31,974 nucleotides of DNA from Welwitschia mirabilis. Its lineage: Eukaryota > Gnetophyta > Gnetopsida > Welwitschiales. Location: contig JBOZIK010000001.1 of the NCBI GenBank assembly GCA_051453625.1, positions 210,138,446 through 210,170,419 of the forward strand, in the 5' to 3' direction. The position numbers were made by a program, and so were the translations under genes. Shown here one piece after another: positions 20,531-31,008 of the stretch (positions are counted from its first letter, which is position 1; the number at the start of each line of letters is the position of its first letter). A model generated the notes under the pieces. It saw only the letters and a program-made list of their open reading frames with translations, made no database searches and had not been told where the DNA came from.

Positions 20531-21300
20531 GTTTTTTGAAGATCTTCATGGAGAGCATGAAATCCCATTGAATTTGTTCATGCAAATTTATGTGGAATCA
20601 TGCAAGCTCCATCATTGAGTAAGAGTATGTACTTTCTCTTATTTGTTGATGATTTTCAAGGCATACGTGGTTTTATATATTAAAAAGTAAAGATGAAGTT
20701 TTTAAAATTTTCAAAACGTTTAAAGCAATGGTTGAAAAAGAAAGTGATTATCTCATCAAAACACTAAGAAAAGATAGAGAAGGAGAGTTTCTATCCATGG
20801 ATTTCACATACTTTTGCCATTATCATGTGATTAAAAGACTTAAAAGACAACTCACAGCACTTCACACACTGCAGCAAAATGGTATTGTTGAAAGAAGGAA
20901 TAGAAGTATTTTAAAGCTGACTCGAAGCATGTTAAAATCAAAGAATATTGTAAATGAATATTAGGTAGAACCTATGGCAACTTCATTATATATTTTGAAT
21001 AGAGTCCAATAAGATCCTTATGTAGTAAGACATCAAGAGAGATTTGGATAGGGTAGCATTTTGGAGTTTTTGGTTATTTGGCATTTATCCATGCTCTAGA
21101 TCAGCATCATAGTAAGTTGAATTCAAAATCACAATTATGTATTTTTATTAACTTTTTTAAAGAAAGTAAGACTTATAGACTTTATAATCGTCTGACCAAA
21201 AAGGTATTTGTAAGTAGAGATGTTATTTTTCATAAGGAAAGTGAATGGAAATACGATGCAAGTGTTGCATATCAAAAAAATAAAAATTTTAAATATGGAA
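20531..21300 (+). pseudogene. Integrase core of Copia element 2, broken
   Basis: Segments include FVDDF-like LIC..FSRHTWFY (20640-20675) and KTLRKDREGEF (20758-20790, normally LRTDRGGEF). They continue with QLTALHTLQQNGIVERRNRS (20846-20905) and the later RLYNRLTKKVFVSRDVIFHKE block (21177-21239). The second Asp and the Glu of the DDE catalytic triad can be placed in LRKDR and VERRN. Stops lie at 20962-20964 and in the stretch between the two open frames (about 20965-21080). Retroviral-type integrases insert the DNA copy into chromosomes; this one cannot be made intact. Confidence 0.85.
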
Positions 21301-21603
21301 GATGATGTAGATATAGATTCACAAGAAAATTTACAAGGAAATCAAAGTTGTATTACTTCTTCATCTTCCCCATCAAGTTCTAGTAGTGATTCTTCTTTAT
21401 CAATTCTTCTTCACCAAAGAAGATGTGGAGTTTATATGATATTTATCAAAGATCACAAACTATAAGTGAACTTGCAAATTTCTCTTTCTTTAATTGTGTT
21501 CAAGATGGAGATGAACCTTTTGTCTTTGAAGAAGTAGCAAACATCCAAAAATGATAAAAGAAATGAAGCATGAAAATTGATGCAAGTGTGAGAAAACAAA
21601 CTT
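21301..21603 (+). pseudogene. Ser-rich linker between integrase and reverse transcriptase
   Basis: The open stretch contains an acidic segment (DDVDIDSQENL), a serine run (TSSSSPSSSSSDSS) and, in a shifted frame, the conserved WSLYDIYQRS-like motif that precedes the Copia reverse transcriptase. The frame then fails up to about 21604. Confidence 0.6.
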
Positions 21604-22330
21604 GATACTTGGTGGAATTACCAAAAACTAAAGAAAATATTGGAGTTAAGTCAATTTACAAGATAAAGTGGAATGCAAATGGTTCAATTAATTGCTATAA
21701 AGTTAGACTTGTTGCTAAAGGGAATGCACAGAAATTTGTTCAATATTTTGTAGAAACATATGCTCCTGTTAGTACATTTGATACACTAAGAACAATTGTG
21801 GCACTTGTAGCACATAATAATTGGATAATTTATCAATTAGATGTTAAATCTACTTTCTTAAATTAATATATTGATGAAGAAATCCATGTTGATCATCCAC
21901 TTGGTTTTTAAGTTGAACGTTAGAGCATATAGTTTATAGATTGAAAAAAGCTTTATATGGGTTAAAGCAAGCTCCACTGGCTTTGTATTTACATATTAAT
22001 AATTACTTGATAAAGAACGAATTTACTAGAAGCAAATTTGGAATCAACCTTGTATGTTAAATGCATTGATCAACAATTTCTTATTGTTTGCTTATATGTT
22101 GATGATGTGATTTATATAGGAAATAACCAAAAATTGATTCATGATTTTAAGGTAGTAATGATGACAAAATTTGAGATGATGGATTTAGGAAAGATGCATT
22201 AATTACTTTCTTGGGATAGAAGTGAAGTAGCATTCTTCAGTTATTTTCCTTTCTCAGGAGACATATGTGTAAGATATTTACAAAAGTTTCAAATGGATTT
22301 ATGCAAACCTATATCTACTTCTTCTGCTTG
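21604..22330 (+). pseudogene. Copia reverse transcriptase, broken
   Basis: Recognisable blocks are GVKSIYKIKWNANG (21642-21683), RLVAKGNAQKF and TYAPVSTFDTLRTIVALVA. They continue with IYQLDVKSTFLN (21829-21864, with the first catalytic Asp), then YVDDVIYIG (22096-22122) with the catalytic DD of the YVDD box. The substitution of Ser for the usual Ala in DVKSAFLN-type motifs is minor. Stops after 21864, near 21909 and near 21930, with frame changes, make it inactive. It normally copies element RNA into DNA. Confidence 0.88.
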
Positions 22331-22379
22331 TGGTGAAAAGTTATCTTGATATGATGAAAGTAAGCAAGCAGATTCAAAT

Positions 22380-22990
22380 ATTTATAGTAGTTTGATTGGA
22401 AGCTTAATTTATCTAACCACTACAACATTGGATATAAGTCTTGCGGTGAATAGAATTGCATGTTTCTCTAAAGAATCACAACAAAATCATTCAAAAGTAG
22501 CCAAAAGAATCTTGAGGTATGTGAAAGGAACTCCAAATTATGGTTTGAGTTATGTTGTTGATAAGAATTTTCAAATAATAGGATATATTGATGCATATTG
22601 GACACAATCAGTAGATGACAGGAAGTTATGTTCTCTTTCATGGAATGAACATAACATTATGGGGAAGTAAGAAGCAATCAAGTTCAGCTTTATTTTCAAC
22701 TAAGGCAAAGTACTTTGCAGCAATAATTATAGCTTGTTAAGCAATGGTTGAGAAGAACTCTTAATAACATGTAGTTTAAGCAAAATTCTCCAACTTCAAT
22801 TTGCTATGATAATAAACGAGAGAGTTTTAACAAAGAACCCAGTCTTTCATGCAAGAACAAAACACATTGAAATTTGTCATCATTTGATAAGAGTTTAAGG
22901 AAAAGAAATTAAACTGTAATCTTTTCCTGTTTAGAACAATTAGATGAGATCTTTACAAAGTCTAAAGAGTGGTTTGGAGAACTGAGAAGT
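22380..22990 (+). pseudogene. Copia RNase H region, broken
   Basis: An open frame (22392-22670) gives IGSLIYLTTTTLDISLAVN, AKRILRYVKGT and YIDAYWTQSVDDRK. The last is the RNase H start, usually DADWAGSVDDRKS. Past a frame break, KNPVFHARTKHIEICHHLIR (22837-22896) and a FxKSLKS-like end remain. The order matches intact Copia pol exactly. Confidence 0.85.
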
Positions 22991-23018
22991 TATGTGGAAG
23001 TTACACATCTTGATCAGC

Positions 23019-23029
23019 AAGGAGAAGAA
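23019..23029 (+). other. Polypurine tract of Copia element 2
   Basis: AAGGAGAAGAA, an unbroken purine run ending at the base before the TG of the 3' LTR. Confidence 0.75.
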
Positions 23030-23386
23030 TGAAGAAAATATGATTCTCAAGATGTGTCCAATTTGTCTTATTGAATAGTTGAGATATTATAATGTTAATT
23101 TAGATAAAGTTAGCAAGTTATCATATCCAAGGCTGGTTTAATCATTGAAGAGCTGAAAGTTGAGTCTCAGTTGGGAGGAGGACTCTTGATAAGTTTTGTA
23201 AAAGATTTGTTTAGCTTTCTTTTTGTGAACTTCAGTCTTGTCAAAGTTTTTTATGAAAATCTTAAAATCTGAACTCTATAAAAAGATGTATTGACTTATT
23301 ATTTAACACACAAAAATAAAGAAAAAGTTCTTATTCAATTTTTTTCTTTCCTCTGTTTTTATCCCGTTTTAATTTTTTACCCGTCA
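23030..23386 (+). repeat. 3' LTR of Copia element 2
   Basis: A 357-bp LTR starting TGAAGAAAATATG and ending ACCCGTCA. It aligns along its length with 13008-13375 at about 80% identity by eye. A TATAAAAAG lies at 23277-23285; the 5' copy does not keep it. AAAAC follows, close to the AAATC before the 5' LTR. Confidence 0.85.
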
Positions 23387-23946
23387 AAAACTTGATTTCA
23401 AATGTAAAACAAATATATTATTACGGATTTGCAGAGCAGCTTTCATGCTAATGCGAATACAACAAAATGAAACAACAGTTTTGGACGATTTTAAAGATAA
23501 AAAGCAGCGAAACCAGAGGTTGAGCTGTTAATGCCTGACGCAAAACACAAACAACCATTCCGCAGCGCTATGAACAGAGGGATTTCGCTACGAATCGCAA
23601 GAATCTGTTTAACAAAAAAAAATGCACAAGTAGCAACAAAGGGAAAAAATAAGCAAGACAATTAAGCTGGGATGGGAGCAAATCAAGGCAATCTCTGCAA
23701 TCAGTTAGAGAGCTAGCACCTGCTCATGGTGCACAGCACAAATTGCTGTGGTGATGAATCTCGTTGCTCTGCCTGTTACTGACAAGATCGCTCACTCCCT
23801 CCTTGTTTTTGCGCGACGTTTCAGAGAGAGGAAGAGGTTGAGACAAGATCTGCTGCAATGAACAGATCAGAGGGCAAAAGAATTAGGGTTGCAAGGGGCT
23901 GCTGTAAAACAAAATACTCTCCGTATTTCTACCTCTGACACCAAAA
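23387..23946 (-). mobile_element. CpG-rich leader of a minus-strand retroelement
   Basis: Composition changes sharply here. CpG dinucleotides are frequent (clusters near 23460-23600 and 23790-23820) and GC is visibly higher than on either side. On the minus strand it follows a primer site at 23932-23944 and so should be the untranslated leader between LTR and gag. No gag start is recognisable. It is cut at 23386/23387 by the end of Copia element 2. The family is unknown; the tRNA-Met-like primer site suits either Gypsy or Copia. Confidence 0.55.
23932..23944 (-). other. Primer-binding site of the minus-strand element
   Basis: The minus strand reads TTGGTGTCAGAGG two bases beyond the LTR end, close to the initiator-Met primer site TGGTATCAGAGC. 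The site is half of an 11-bp perfect inverted repeat whose other half is the LTR terminus (23949-23959). Confidence 0.6.
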
Positions 23947-24240
23947 TGTTGGTGTCAGAAGAACACCGCGGACGCAGTTGAAAAGCTAGACGGGCAAGCA
24001 TGGAGCATATAAAAATTGCAATTAGGAATAGTTAAAAGATTGCATTATTCTTCTAGAAATTTAAAGCACCACGTTTCCCAAACTTGATACTAACGACCTT
24101 CACATATCTGGAACGCCACATCCCAATATATGTGGATCCAATCCTGCCTCGAGCTAAGATAAAACACACCTATTGCATGTGGGACTTCGCATTATGTATA
24201 TTGTTTAAAAATAAACATAAGTCAAACATAACGCCTATTA
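23947..24240 (-). mobile_element. LTR of the minus-strand element, CpG-retaining copy
   Basis: A 294-bp block, related over its whole length to 11009-11299. On the plus strand it begins TGTTGGTGTCAGAAG and ends ACGCCTATTA, so the minus-strand LTR runs T(G/A)ATAGGCGT...ACACCAACA, followed by a primer site. It retains CpGs (CCGCGGACGC, AGACGGGC, CTCGAGC) that are TG or CA in the other copy. This marks it as the less decayed member of the family. Confidence 0.7.
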
Positions 24241-25950
24241 CAAGGTGAGTTCCTTAAAAACTTTATGAGTATTGTGAGATGCTGAAGGAGAGAACAAATA
24301 GTTTCTAACAAGGATCTTGAAGGAAGAATCTTGAATAAAGCAAATAAAACTGAAGAACGAACAGAAAACAGTACAAGATATAAAGGAGGACCTTAAAATT
24401 TTGTAGTATGTTATATAAAAACTAAAACAAAAGCCATCAATTGTAATCTCCCATACCTTTAGAGAAATTGTTCAACGAGAAACACCAAATACTAGAGAAT
24501 CTCGTAAACTAACAATTGTAGCACTAAGAAAGAAAGGTTTATTATCAATGAGTCACAATGAACTTATCCAATCTCATGGAATACTTGCCACTTGATTTTT
24601 GTATGAAACTCAAAAATCTTTATCAATGGATATATCTTACTTCGTATGTAATTTTTGTTTGTATGTTTTAGATTTGTTTTTAGAGTACCATAGAGAATAG
24701 GATGCAACTAACATGTATGGAATAAAAATTTAACCACCAATATTGTATGTGAATCCATTCATGGCATCTACAAAGGAATGGAAAGTACTATGCAAAATAT
24801 GAGAACTTTCACAATATTGTAAAGGGAACCTTGAGAGCCATTATGCATAAAATAAATAAGCTATGTACCAATGTAATTATGAAGAACCTTATATGTAAAG
24901 GGGGAAGCACTAAAAAAACTAACAAAATACATAAAGTAAACTCACACTAAATAAGATATAAAGGGATACCCTCTTTGCAAGGAGGTGGGTAGACCCCAAG
25001 ATGAAATAACTTTTTATATTAAAATGAAACAAAATGCATTAAATAGAGTTCATTAAATTTTCATAGGAAAAACACATCACAACAAAATCTACTATGTAAG
25101 TCACAAAATGAAGCTTACAAGCTTTTGCAAGGCCCACTAGCCCAATGCTCTATGAGTTCATTTTGATAATTCTCAAGCCTACACTTGCAACTTGAATTCT
25201 AATCTCTTGGGGGGGAAATCAAAATAAATCTACTAACTATGAATAAAATCACACACACTTTTGCACCAGAGAGATTCTAAAGATTACCAAATGTTCCATA
25301 AAAAAGTATTCACTGTGAAGAGGGGATGAGGCCCTTGGCCTTGTGTCTTTCTCATGACCAACATTAACAATTACTTGCCTGCTACTTGAGTTCTTCAAGA
25401 TTTCATCTAGATTGTGAAAATTCAAAGTAGAAAAAGAATTGTCTTAATATATCATTAAGGATTTGTTTAGATTAAAGCTTAGCATCAAAATAGATCTAAT
25501 CTTTTTTCATCAAACTTATAACAATTTGTAGCTTGAAGTTGTTTTACTTCATTAACAGCATCTATGAAAGTCTTATGCATGACATTCCAAGTTATTGACT
25601 TGTTTCTTCTTGGAAGATAGTTTACATACCTTATTATTAACACCTTGGTTTTTAACAAGATTGATATTCTTTAAAGAAAACTTTAACAAATTATTAGTAG
25701 AATTTCCTCCTTCATAAATATCTTTCTTTTCTTCTTATTTCTTTTTCTTAGCAATAAACATTCATTCATTAAAAAAATGCCTTCGCAAGAACAGTGACAT
25801 GAACTAGACAAATTAAAAAAGAGAATTTTCTAGTGGTAATCTTTACACCTACTTGTCTAGTTCATGAACAAAAAGAAGCCTATTAAGCTAATTGTGCAAA
25901 GCAAAATATCAAACAATTCATCTTTAGTTACAACTATGTTTATGTATAAA
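24241..25950. other. AT-rich intergenic DNA, nothing recognised
   Basis: There is no open frame of note and no known family on either strand, apart from an inverted repeat at 25798-25866. It may include the 3' tail of the LINE relic that begins further right. Confidence 0.5.
25798..25866. repeat. Perfect 14-bp inverted repeat with a 41-nt loop
   Basis: CATGAACTAGACAA (25798-25811) is answered by TTGTCTAGTTCATG (25853-25866). The arms match perfectly in a region where everything else has drifted. It could be a short hairpin, the ends of a tiny foldback element, or chance. Confidence 0.7.
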
Positions 25951-26044
25951 ACGTTGTATCAACAACCGCAAGACCTTATTTGGTAGAGAAGGGACAAATC
26001 TAATGCAATGTGCTTAAATACAATCTAAGTTGATAAAATCAATC

Positions 26045-27058
26045 CTAAACATGAAAGCACTTGAAAAAAACTAGCAATAAAATCATAAAGCAATTTAGTA
26101 ATGCCCTACGACAAGTTTCGAGTGACTTTATAGTCAAACAAACAAGTAAAAGTGAAGTTATCATCAACATGACAAATAAGGCATTTTCGAGAATCAACTC
26201 TCCCAATACGTAGATACAAATGACCAAAATAGTAAGGAAAATGCTTGATTTTAGAAAAAGAGAGACTCTTCCAAACAATTCCAATTCTTTGCTTGCATGT
26301 TGCTATACTTTCATTAGATTTCAACATTCTATTGAATTTTGTCCAAATTAAGTTATTTTTATTGATGTTATCATAGACAACCACACTTCAAAAAGGAAAT
26401 ACTAGTTGGTGATCAAGCCATAAGATAACGACCACTAGCATTCCCTGATGCATGCCCAAGACAAACAAGAGTGGGATAGGTTCTTTTCCTGGGTTAATTA
26501 ATATCATAAACGTTTGAACTTCCTTCCAAGTGAGTCATCTGTTATTCATTATCAAAGCATAGACTGATGTTACTCCCATTTTGAACCAAGTATTGCGCAT
26601 TCGAGGGGAACAAAGACCCAAAGGCTTCTCCAATAGGAGCCACTAAAAGATAAGCCTTGTGGCATTTCCACCTCGATGGATAATTTACTATAATGCCCAA
26701 AAATTATTTATATATATAAAACCAAGCCTCCCATATTTGCCATATCGCTATAGATCATGCTTTAGAGACAGCTTTAGGATACAGAATTCAATTGTGAAAT
26801 TGAGTTCTTCCAATAATATGGACTGTCCCATTCATTTTCCAAAACTTATCTTCTAAGGATTCATCTGATCCAAACATTTAAAGACCCAATTAGAGCACGC
26901 TGATAAACCCTTTGATGAAATACATTAGTTAAGCCCAAACCCCCATCGTCCTTTTTCGAAGTGCAAACATCCCAAAAAACTCTACAGAAGTCTTTCTTGG
27001 TTAGTGCTCTTGACCAAAGAACAAGGTAACAGGAGAATAAGGTAATATACAAAATCAT
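26045..27058 (-). pseudogene. LINE ORF2 3' end (post-RT and zf-RVT region), broken
   Basis: On the minus strand, 27058-26861 encodes SRALTKKDFCRVFWDVC followed by KKDDGGLGLTNV. This matches the plant LINE segment after reverse transcriptase (W..VC.PKKxGGLGL). Further downstream, 26384-26106 encodes RIGIVWKSLSFSKIKHFPYY and CLICHVDDNFTF, the zf-RVT domain (IWKxKxPxKIKHFxW ... CxxC), with later zinc ligands changed to Cys/Tyr. Between them the frame is full of stops. The reverse transcriptase palm itself is not seen; scraps may lie in 27059-27400. Non-LTR elements use this protein for target-primed insertion; this copy is dead. Confidence 0.75.
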
Positions 27059-27700
27059 AGGTATTTAAAACTGTAGAAGTATAGTGAAAGTACTGAAGAG
27101 GAGAACCTTATAACAGGTAGATTGATGATATACCATGGTAAATCCAACAGCATCCTATGTAACTGGGACTAGGATTCAATATAAGCCTGTAAATTAACCT
27201 TCCTAATAATCTTCAAAAACCTCCAACATACTGCATGATATCATTATGATACTTAGGTATAGACATTCCAAAACTATGGAACAAGAAGAATCTTGGAAGG
27301 ATCTTCCCAAGTTATCAAACGTATTCTCACCTCCCTTATACTCACCAAATATTCACAATGAAAATTAGTTCCAACAGATATAAGGTGAGACTAGAGATCT
27401 TTTCTTGAGTACAACCAAATTTTACTAATTATATGTTGGCGAGGTACAAAAATCTCTTCCAACAGCAGTATCATGTCTTATTTGTCTTTAACTTATTCAA
27501 AAGCATGTTTATATGTGTGAATTAAAAGTATACAAATATTTAATTTAGTTTAGAAGCCATTTATTTGTAATTCAATTTGGCGTAGTTCTCATTTGGTTAG
27601 TGCATATTTCATGTTTAGAGATGATTATTATTTTATGTTCCATACTTCAATGTCTTTTTGCATATTTTTGTTAACATTCAAAAATTTACCCGTATGCAAC
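27059..27700. other. Sequence between the LINE relic and FAD6
   Basis: The part to about 27400 may be further LINE ORF2 on the minus strand (weak pieces such as LPWYIINLP), without firm motifs. From 27400 to 27700 nothing is recognised. A minus-strand AATAAA at 27565-27560, 364 nt past the FAD6 stop, could be its polyadenylation signal; no closer canonical hexamer was seen. Confidence 0.35.
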
Positions 27701-27928
27701 AAAAATGATAATAGGGACAGTTACATTAATAAGAAAAATTATATGCTTTCAAGTTTCATTTGAATGACATTGGGGAGTTCTCTTTGCTCATTCTCCCCAC
27801 CATCAATGATGGATGCCACATTCTGACAGCAGCAAGAATCAGCTATTGAAGTTAAGACAAGAATGAAAGAATTAGAGAGGCAACATACGCATCGTCTCAA
27901 GAATGCAGATGTGTTCAAGAAAACAATT

Positions 27929-30600
27929 TCACACGGCATTTGGCATAAGCCTTCTAAGTAAGCCAATGATTCTGGATTCTTGTGGTAGCACTTCATCAAA
28001 TGCTAAATAATTCTCTTCCTCATCATAAATATGGCATTTTGTCATGATGGTTTTCATCAGACGCCAACTCCACTTAGCTTCATTGAGATACTGCATGTAT
28101 GTCAAGATATATATGGAATCAGTAATTGGATATAGTTAATAAATGAGTAACTGGATATAGTTTATGAAGGTTATTAACAAATAAGTAAATAACAGGGCAT
28201 TCTAACATGAAATGGCAATAGAATGCTATCATATAGATATGCACGAGTACCTTGCTCCAATTCTGTTGCAATGATTTATAAGCAGCCCTTAAGTTGTAAC
28301 TAGGAATCCTTGGTGATATATGATGGGGAATATGGACATTGATGTCATGACATAGAATCTCTATCCTGTTAAACAGGAACAACTCAACATAAGATGTCAT
28401 AAAATGGGTGCAAACAAATGCTCAAACAATTGTAAACTACATAATAATATGAATACTTTCCTTGTAATGGCAATACACGCTAAACATTCTTCATGAAAAC
28501 TAAATATAGCTACATTAAAACCACAACTTATATCCTGTTAGTTTCTAGCAGTGCATTTTTGCTTCTTGCAGTATTGCAAATCTAACAGGTTCCTCATAAA
28601 TTCGTTCAAAGTATACTATGGCATCTTATATTTTGACCGAGTATAAAATGACTCAGCATAAAAATCTACCAGTTCATCTCGGAAGTAAAAAAAATAAATA
28701 AATAACAGAATTCCATAGAATCATTTTCCCCATTACCAACGAGGGTATTCACAGTGAACTGTTCCACCTAGTTGAGCTTGAGCCGCATTCCACTTCTCAG
28801 CATATTTAAAAGGTATATGGGGTGCTGTATGATGGACCATTGTGAAGGTACTCATCTGATAACACAAGGCAGAAAGAAAACCACTAAATATTAATAGTTA
28901 TGCACCTTGGCCAAGGTCCAACCCCCATGCTTCTGAGAAATATATAAAATTGCTACAACAGAAGGTCCACAAAATTACCCCAGAATTAAACCCCAAGAAA
29001 ACAAATAAAAATATTTTCTTTCTACAAATCACATAAATATAGTGCATTATTGATGCAGATCACATAATGAATAGATGAGCAGGAACATAACGCTTACCCA
29101 GAAATGATAACCGAGCCACGGCATCAACCAAAATTTGATCCATCCTGAGATTCCAGTCTTCAAAATAATCAATGGCCACCCAATTGCTATGAATGCAAAT
29201 ACACATGCCAGACTTATTTTCACTCTGTTATGTTCACTGGATCTAAACTTTCCCAAGTCAAAATGCCATCCAAGCCTGACAAAGAAAAATATTAGTTTAC
29301 TAAGAAATGTAAAGACTTTCAGACTAGCCTGACATAATTACAATTTTACAATTTCGGGTAAACATGAACATACCAATGTGCAATTGACATCCACGGGCGT
29401 ACAGGACCATATCCCATGTGTAAAGCTGACCTCAATGGTTTGGATGCTTCATACTCCTCCCTCCAAACTGGATGCCAGGCAGTATCTTCAGACAACCTAT
29501 GTGGAACATACAGAATTCCAAAACATAAAAGTTAACAAACCAGATAAGACAAACCATTTATGTTTTAGGAAAATATTTAATAAAACTTCTATTCTGCTTA
29601 GATAAGTGTAATTAATCAATGAAATAGTATGCAATATTCCTATGAATTAATTTTCACATAAACATGGATATCTCAAGGAATCCTTGTGCTAAATAGTTTA
29701 CATGGAAAGCTCAAATAAAAATTAGCAGCCTCACTGACATGTTTGTCTTTGCATGATGCTTGTCATGCTTAAACCGCCATGGTTCATATGGATAGATTAA
29801 AGGAAGAAAAGCTAAAGTGCCAACAATATCTTCTAGCAGCTTGTTCTTTGAAAAAGATTTATGTGCACAATCATGACCTATGACAAAAAACTAAAACCAC
29901 AAATGGCTGGTCATTATCCTTGTAAATCATGAAAAGTGAATGAATTGTACAGCATGAAAAACTGGAATAAAAGTATTAAACAAAAAGGTAACTAACCCCT
30001 GTTACAGCAGTTCCAGTCCAAGCCCAAGCCAGGGGCAAGAGGTACCAAGGTGCCTTTGCTATCAGAAAAAGTCCTAAAGAGTATGCTGCAACTGTGATTG
30101 CAACAGTTTTCCATGCCTTTATATCATCAATCTCAAATACCTTTGATAAAAACGAAGTCACCCATACTTAGAAAAAGGAAACCTCAAAGCCTTAGTGAAA
30201 GCCTAGTCCATAAGCTGATAAATATACAAAATAGAGCACAAGAAAGCCTCATTTGCAGAGGTGAGGAAAAACGTAAGGTTCCCAATTACCTCTCGTGGCA
30301 AAGTATCAGCAATGGTCTTCAGAGTCACATTGTCAGGACCAGGTGCACCTATCTTTGTGAAACCATATTCTATGGCTAAGTGATTCCTTTTCTCAGGATC
30401 ATGTAGGGATGACACTGCTAGAGGTACAGAAGCACGGATATTTGTCTGCATTCTTCTATGCAGCCACACATGATGTGATACAAAAGCCTGAACAAATACA
30501 GATAATTTATTACATTTTCAATAGCAAAATGTTGCATATGAAAGATGTTGGCATGCAAGATGTGATACCTGATCCCGAAGGCCGCGTTTATGGTGAAAAT
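27929..30600 (-). CDS. FAD6: Chloroplast omega-6 fatty acid desaturase, partial at the 5' end
   Basis: Nine exons: 30600-30569, 30487-30290, 30140-29997, 29890-29739, 29496-29374, 29275-29098, 28855-28737, 28365-28251, 28090-27929 (TGA). All eight introns are GT-AG and phases fit, giving 406 residues after a split codon. FAD6 adds the second double bond to 16:1 and 18:1 on plastid membrane lipids, using ferredoxin. The three di-iron histidine boxes are intact: HDCAH (130-134), HDKHH (166-170) and HIPHH (326-330). HHTAPH lies near 283. Hydrophobic spans sit at about 88-104, 108-124 and 236-254. Conserved blocks include SKAPWYLL-like [12 protein letters not shown] and [20 protein letters not shown]. 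Arabidopsis FAD6 has 448 residues, so about 40, mostly transit peptide, are missing; the start codon is not in the exons found. Extraplastidial FAD2 lacks these sequences, so confusion is unlikely. No stops or frameshifts: probably functional. Confidence 0.95.
28121..28170. repeat. 25-bp tandem duplication in the last FAD6 intron
   Basis: AGTAATTGGATATAGTTAAT (28121) and AGTAACTGGATATAGTTTAT (28146) head two adjacent 25-bp units. They are well away from the splice sites. Confidence 0.8.
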
Positions 30601-30967
30601 CTGTATAAAGAAAAAAAAATCCACAAAAAAGAATTAAAAATCTAAATGGCTATGTTATAATCATAAACAAACTAGGATATCCCAATAAGCATTTCGCCGC
30701 TGATGCAAATCCACAAATGCATATCTTTTACTATTGATTTAGTGATTGCAAAATATATTTTGACACATTTACATAGAGTATACAGATAAATGAACCACCA
30801 AAAGAATGCGAGTAAGAAAGGTGGTAATAGGAGCCTCATTTTGTTGTGTTTGATATTATTGATTTGTAACCATCTAAATAAACTATAAAATACCTAAACA
30901 AACAAATAACAGATGTGAACTTAAACACTTTTTTTTTAGAAGTGAGAGAAGAAAAGATGAAAATTAC

Positions 30968-31008
30968 CTATCATCCAAATGGCAGATTCCAAATCACAGG
31001 TATGTATC
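30968..31008 (-). other. Speculative upstream FAD6 exon
   Basis: The first firm exon starts with two bases of a split codon (phase needs one base before it). This 41-bp stretch is bounded by TGTAG on its 5' side and G|GTAATT on its 3' side, has no stop in the needed frame, and ends with the single base required. The encoded residues (IHTCDLESAIWMI) do not look like a typical transit peptide, and the acceptor has a weak pyrimidine tract. Chance is quite possible. Confidence 0.2.

Larger units (their letters stand above)
13008..23386 (+). mobile_element. Degenerate Ty1/Copia element 2, split by a nested insertion
   Basis: A 5' LTR (13008-13375), primer-site relic, gag start, 5.4-kb foreign insertion, gag remainder, protease, integrase, reverse transcriptase, RNase H, purine tract and 3' LTR (23030-23386) occur in Copia order. 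Without the insertion and the gap duplication the element would be about 4.7 kb, normal for Copia. The flanking pentamers AAATC (13003-13007) and AAAAC (23387-23391) match at four of five bases and may be the target duplication. The LTRs differ at roughly one base in five by eye, so the insertion is ancient. Every coding domain has stops or frameshifts. Confidence 0.85.

Noticed and set aside
13008-23391. AAATC/AAAAC as a proven target-site duplication of Copia element 2
   Set aside because: Only four of five bases agree in an AT-rich region, so it is mentioned as possible and not used as evidence of its own.
27739-27999. 86-codon open frame on the minus strand at the FAD6 3' end
   Set aside because: It overlaps the last FAD6 exon in another frame and runs into the 3' untranslated region; the FAD6 frame has the conserved protein.
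30098-30645. Plus-strand open frames over the FAD6 5' exons
   Set aside because: They are antisense shadows of spliced FAD6 exons, with no protein character of their own.
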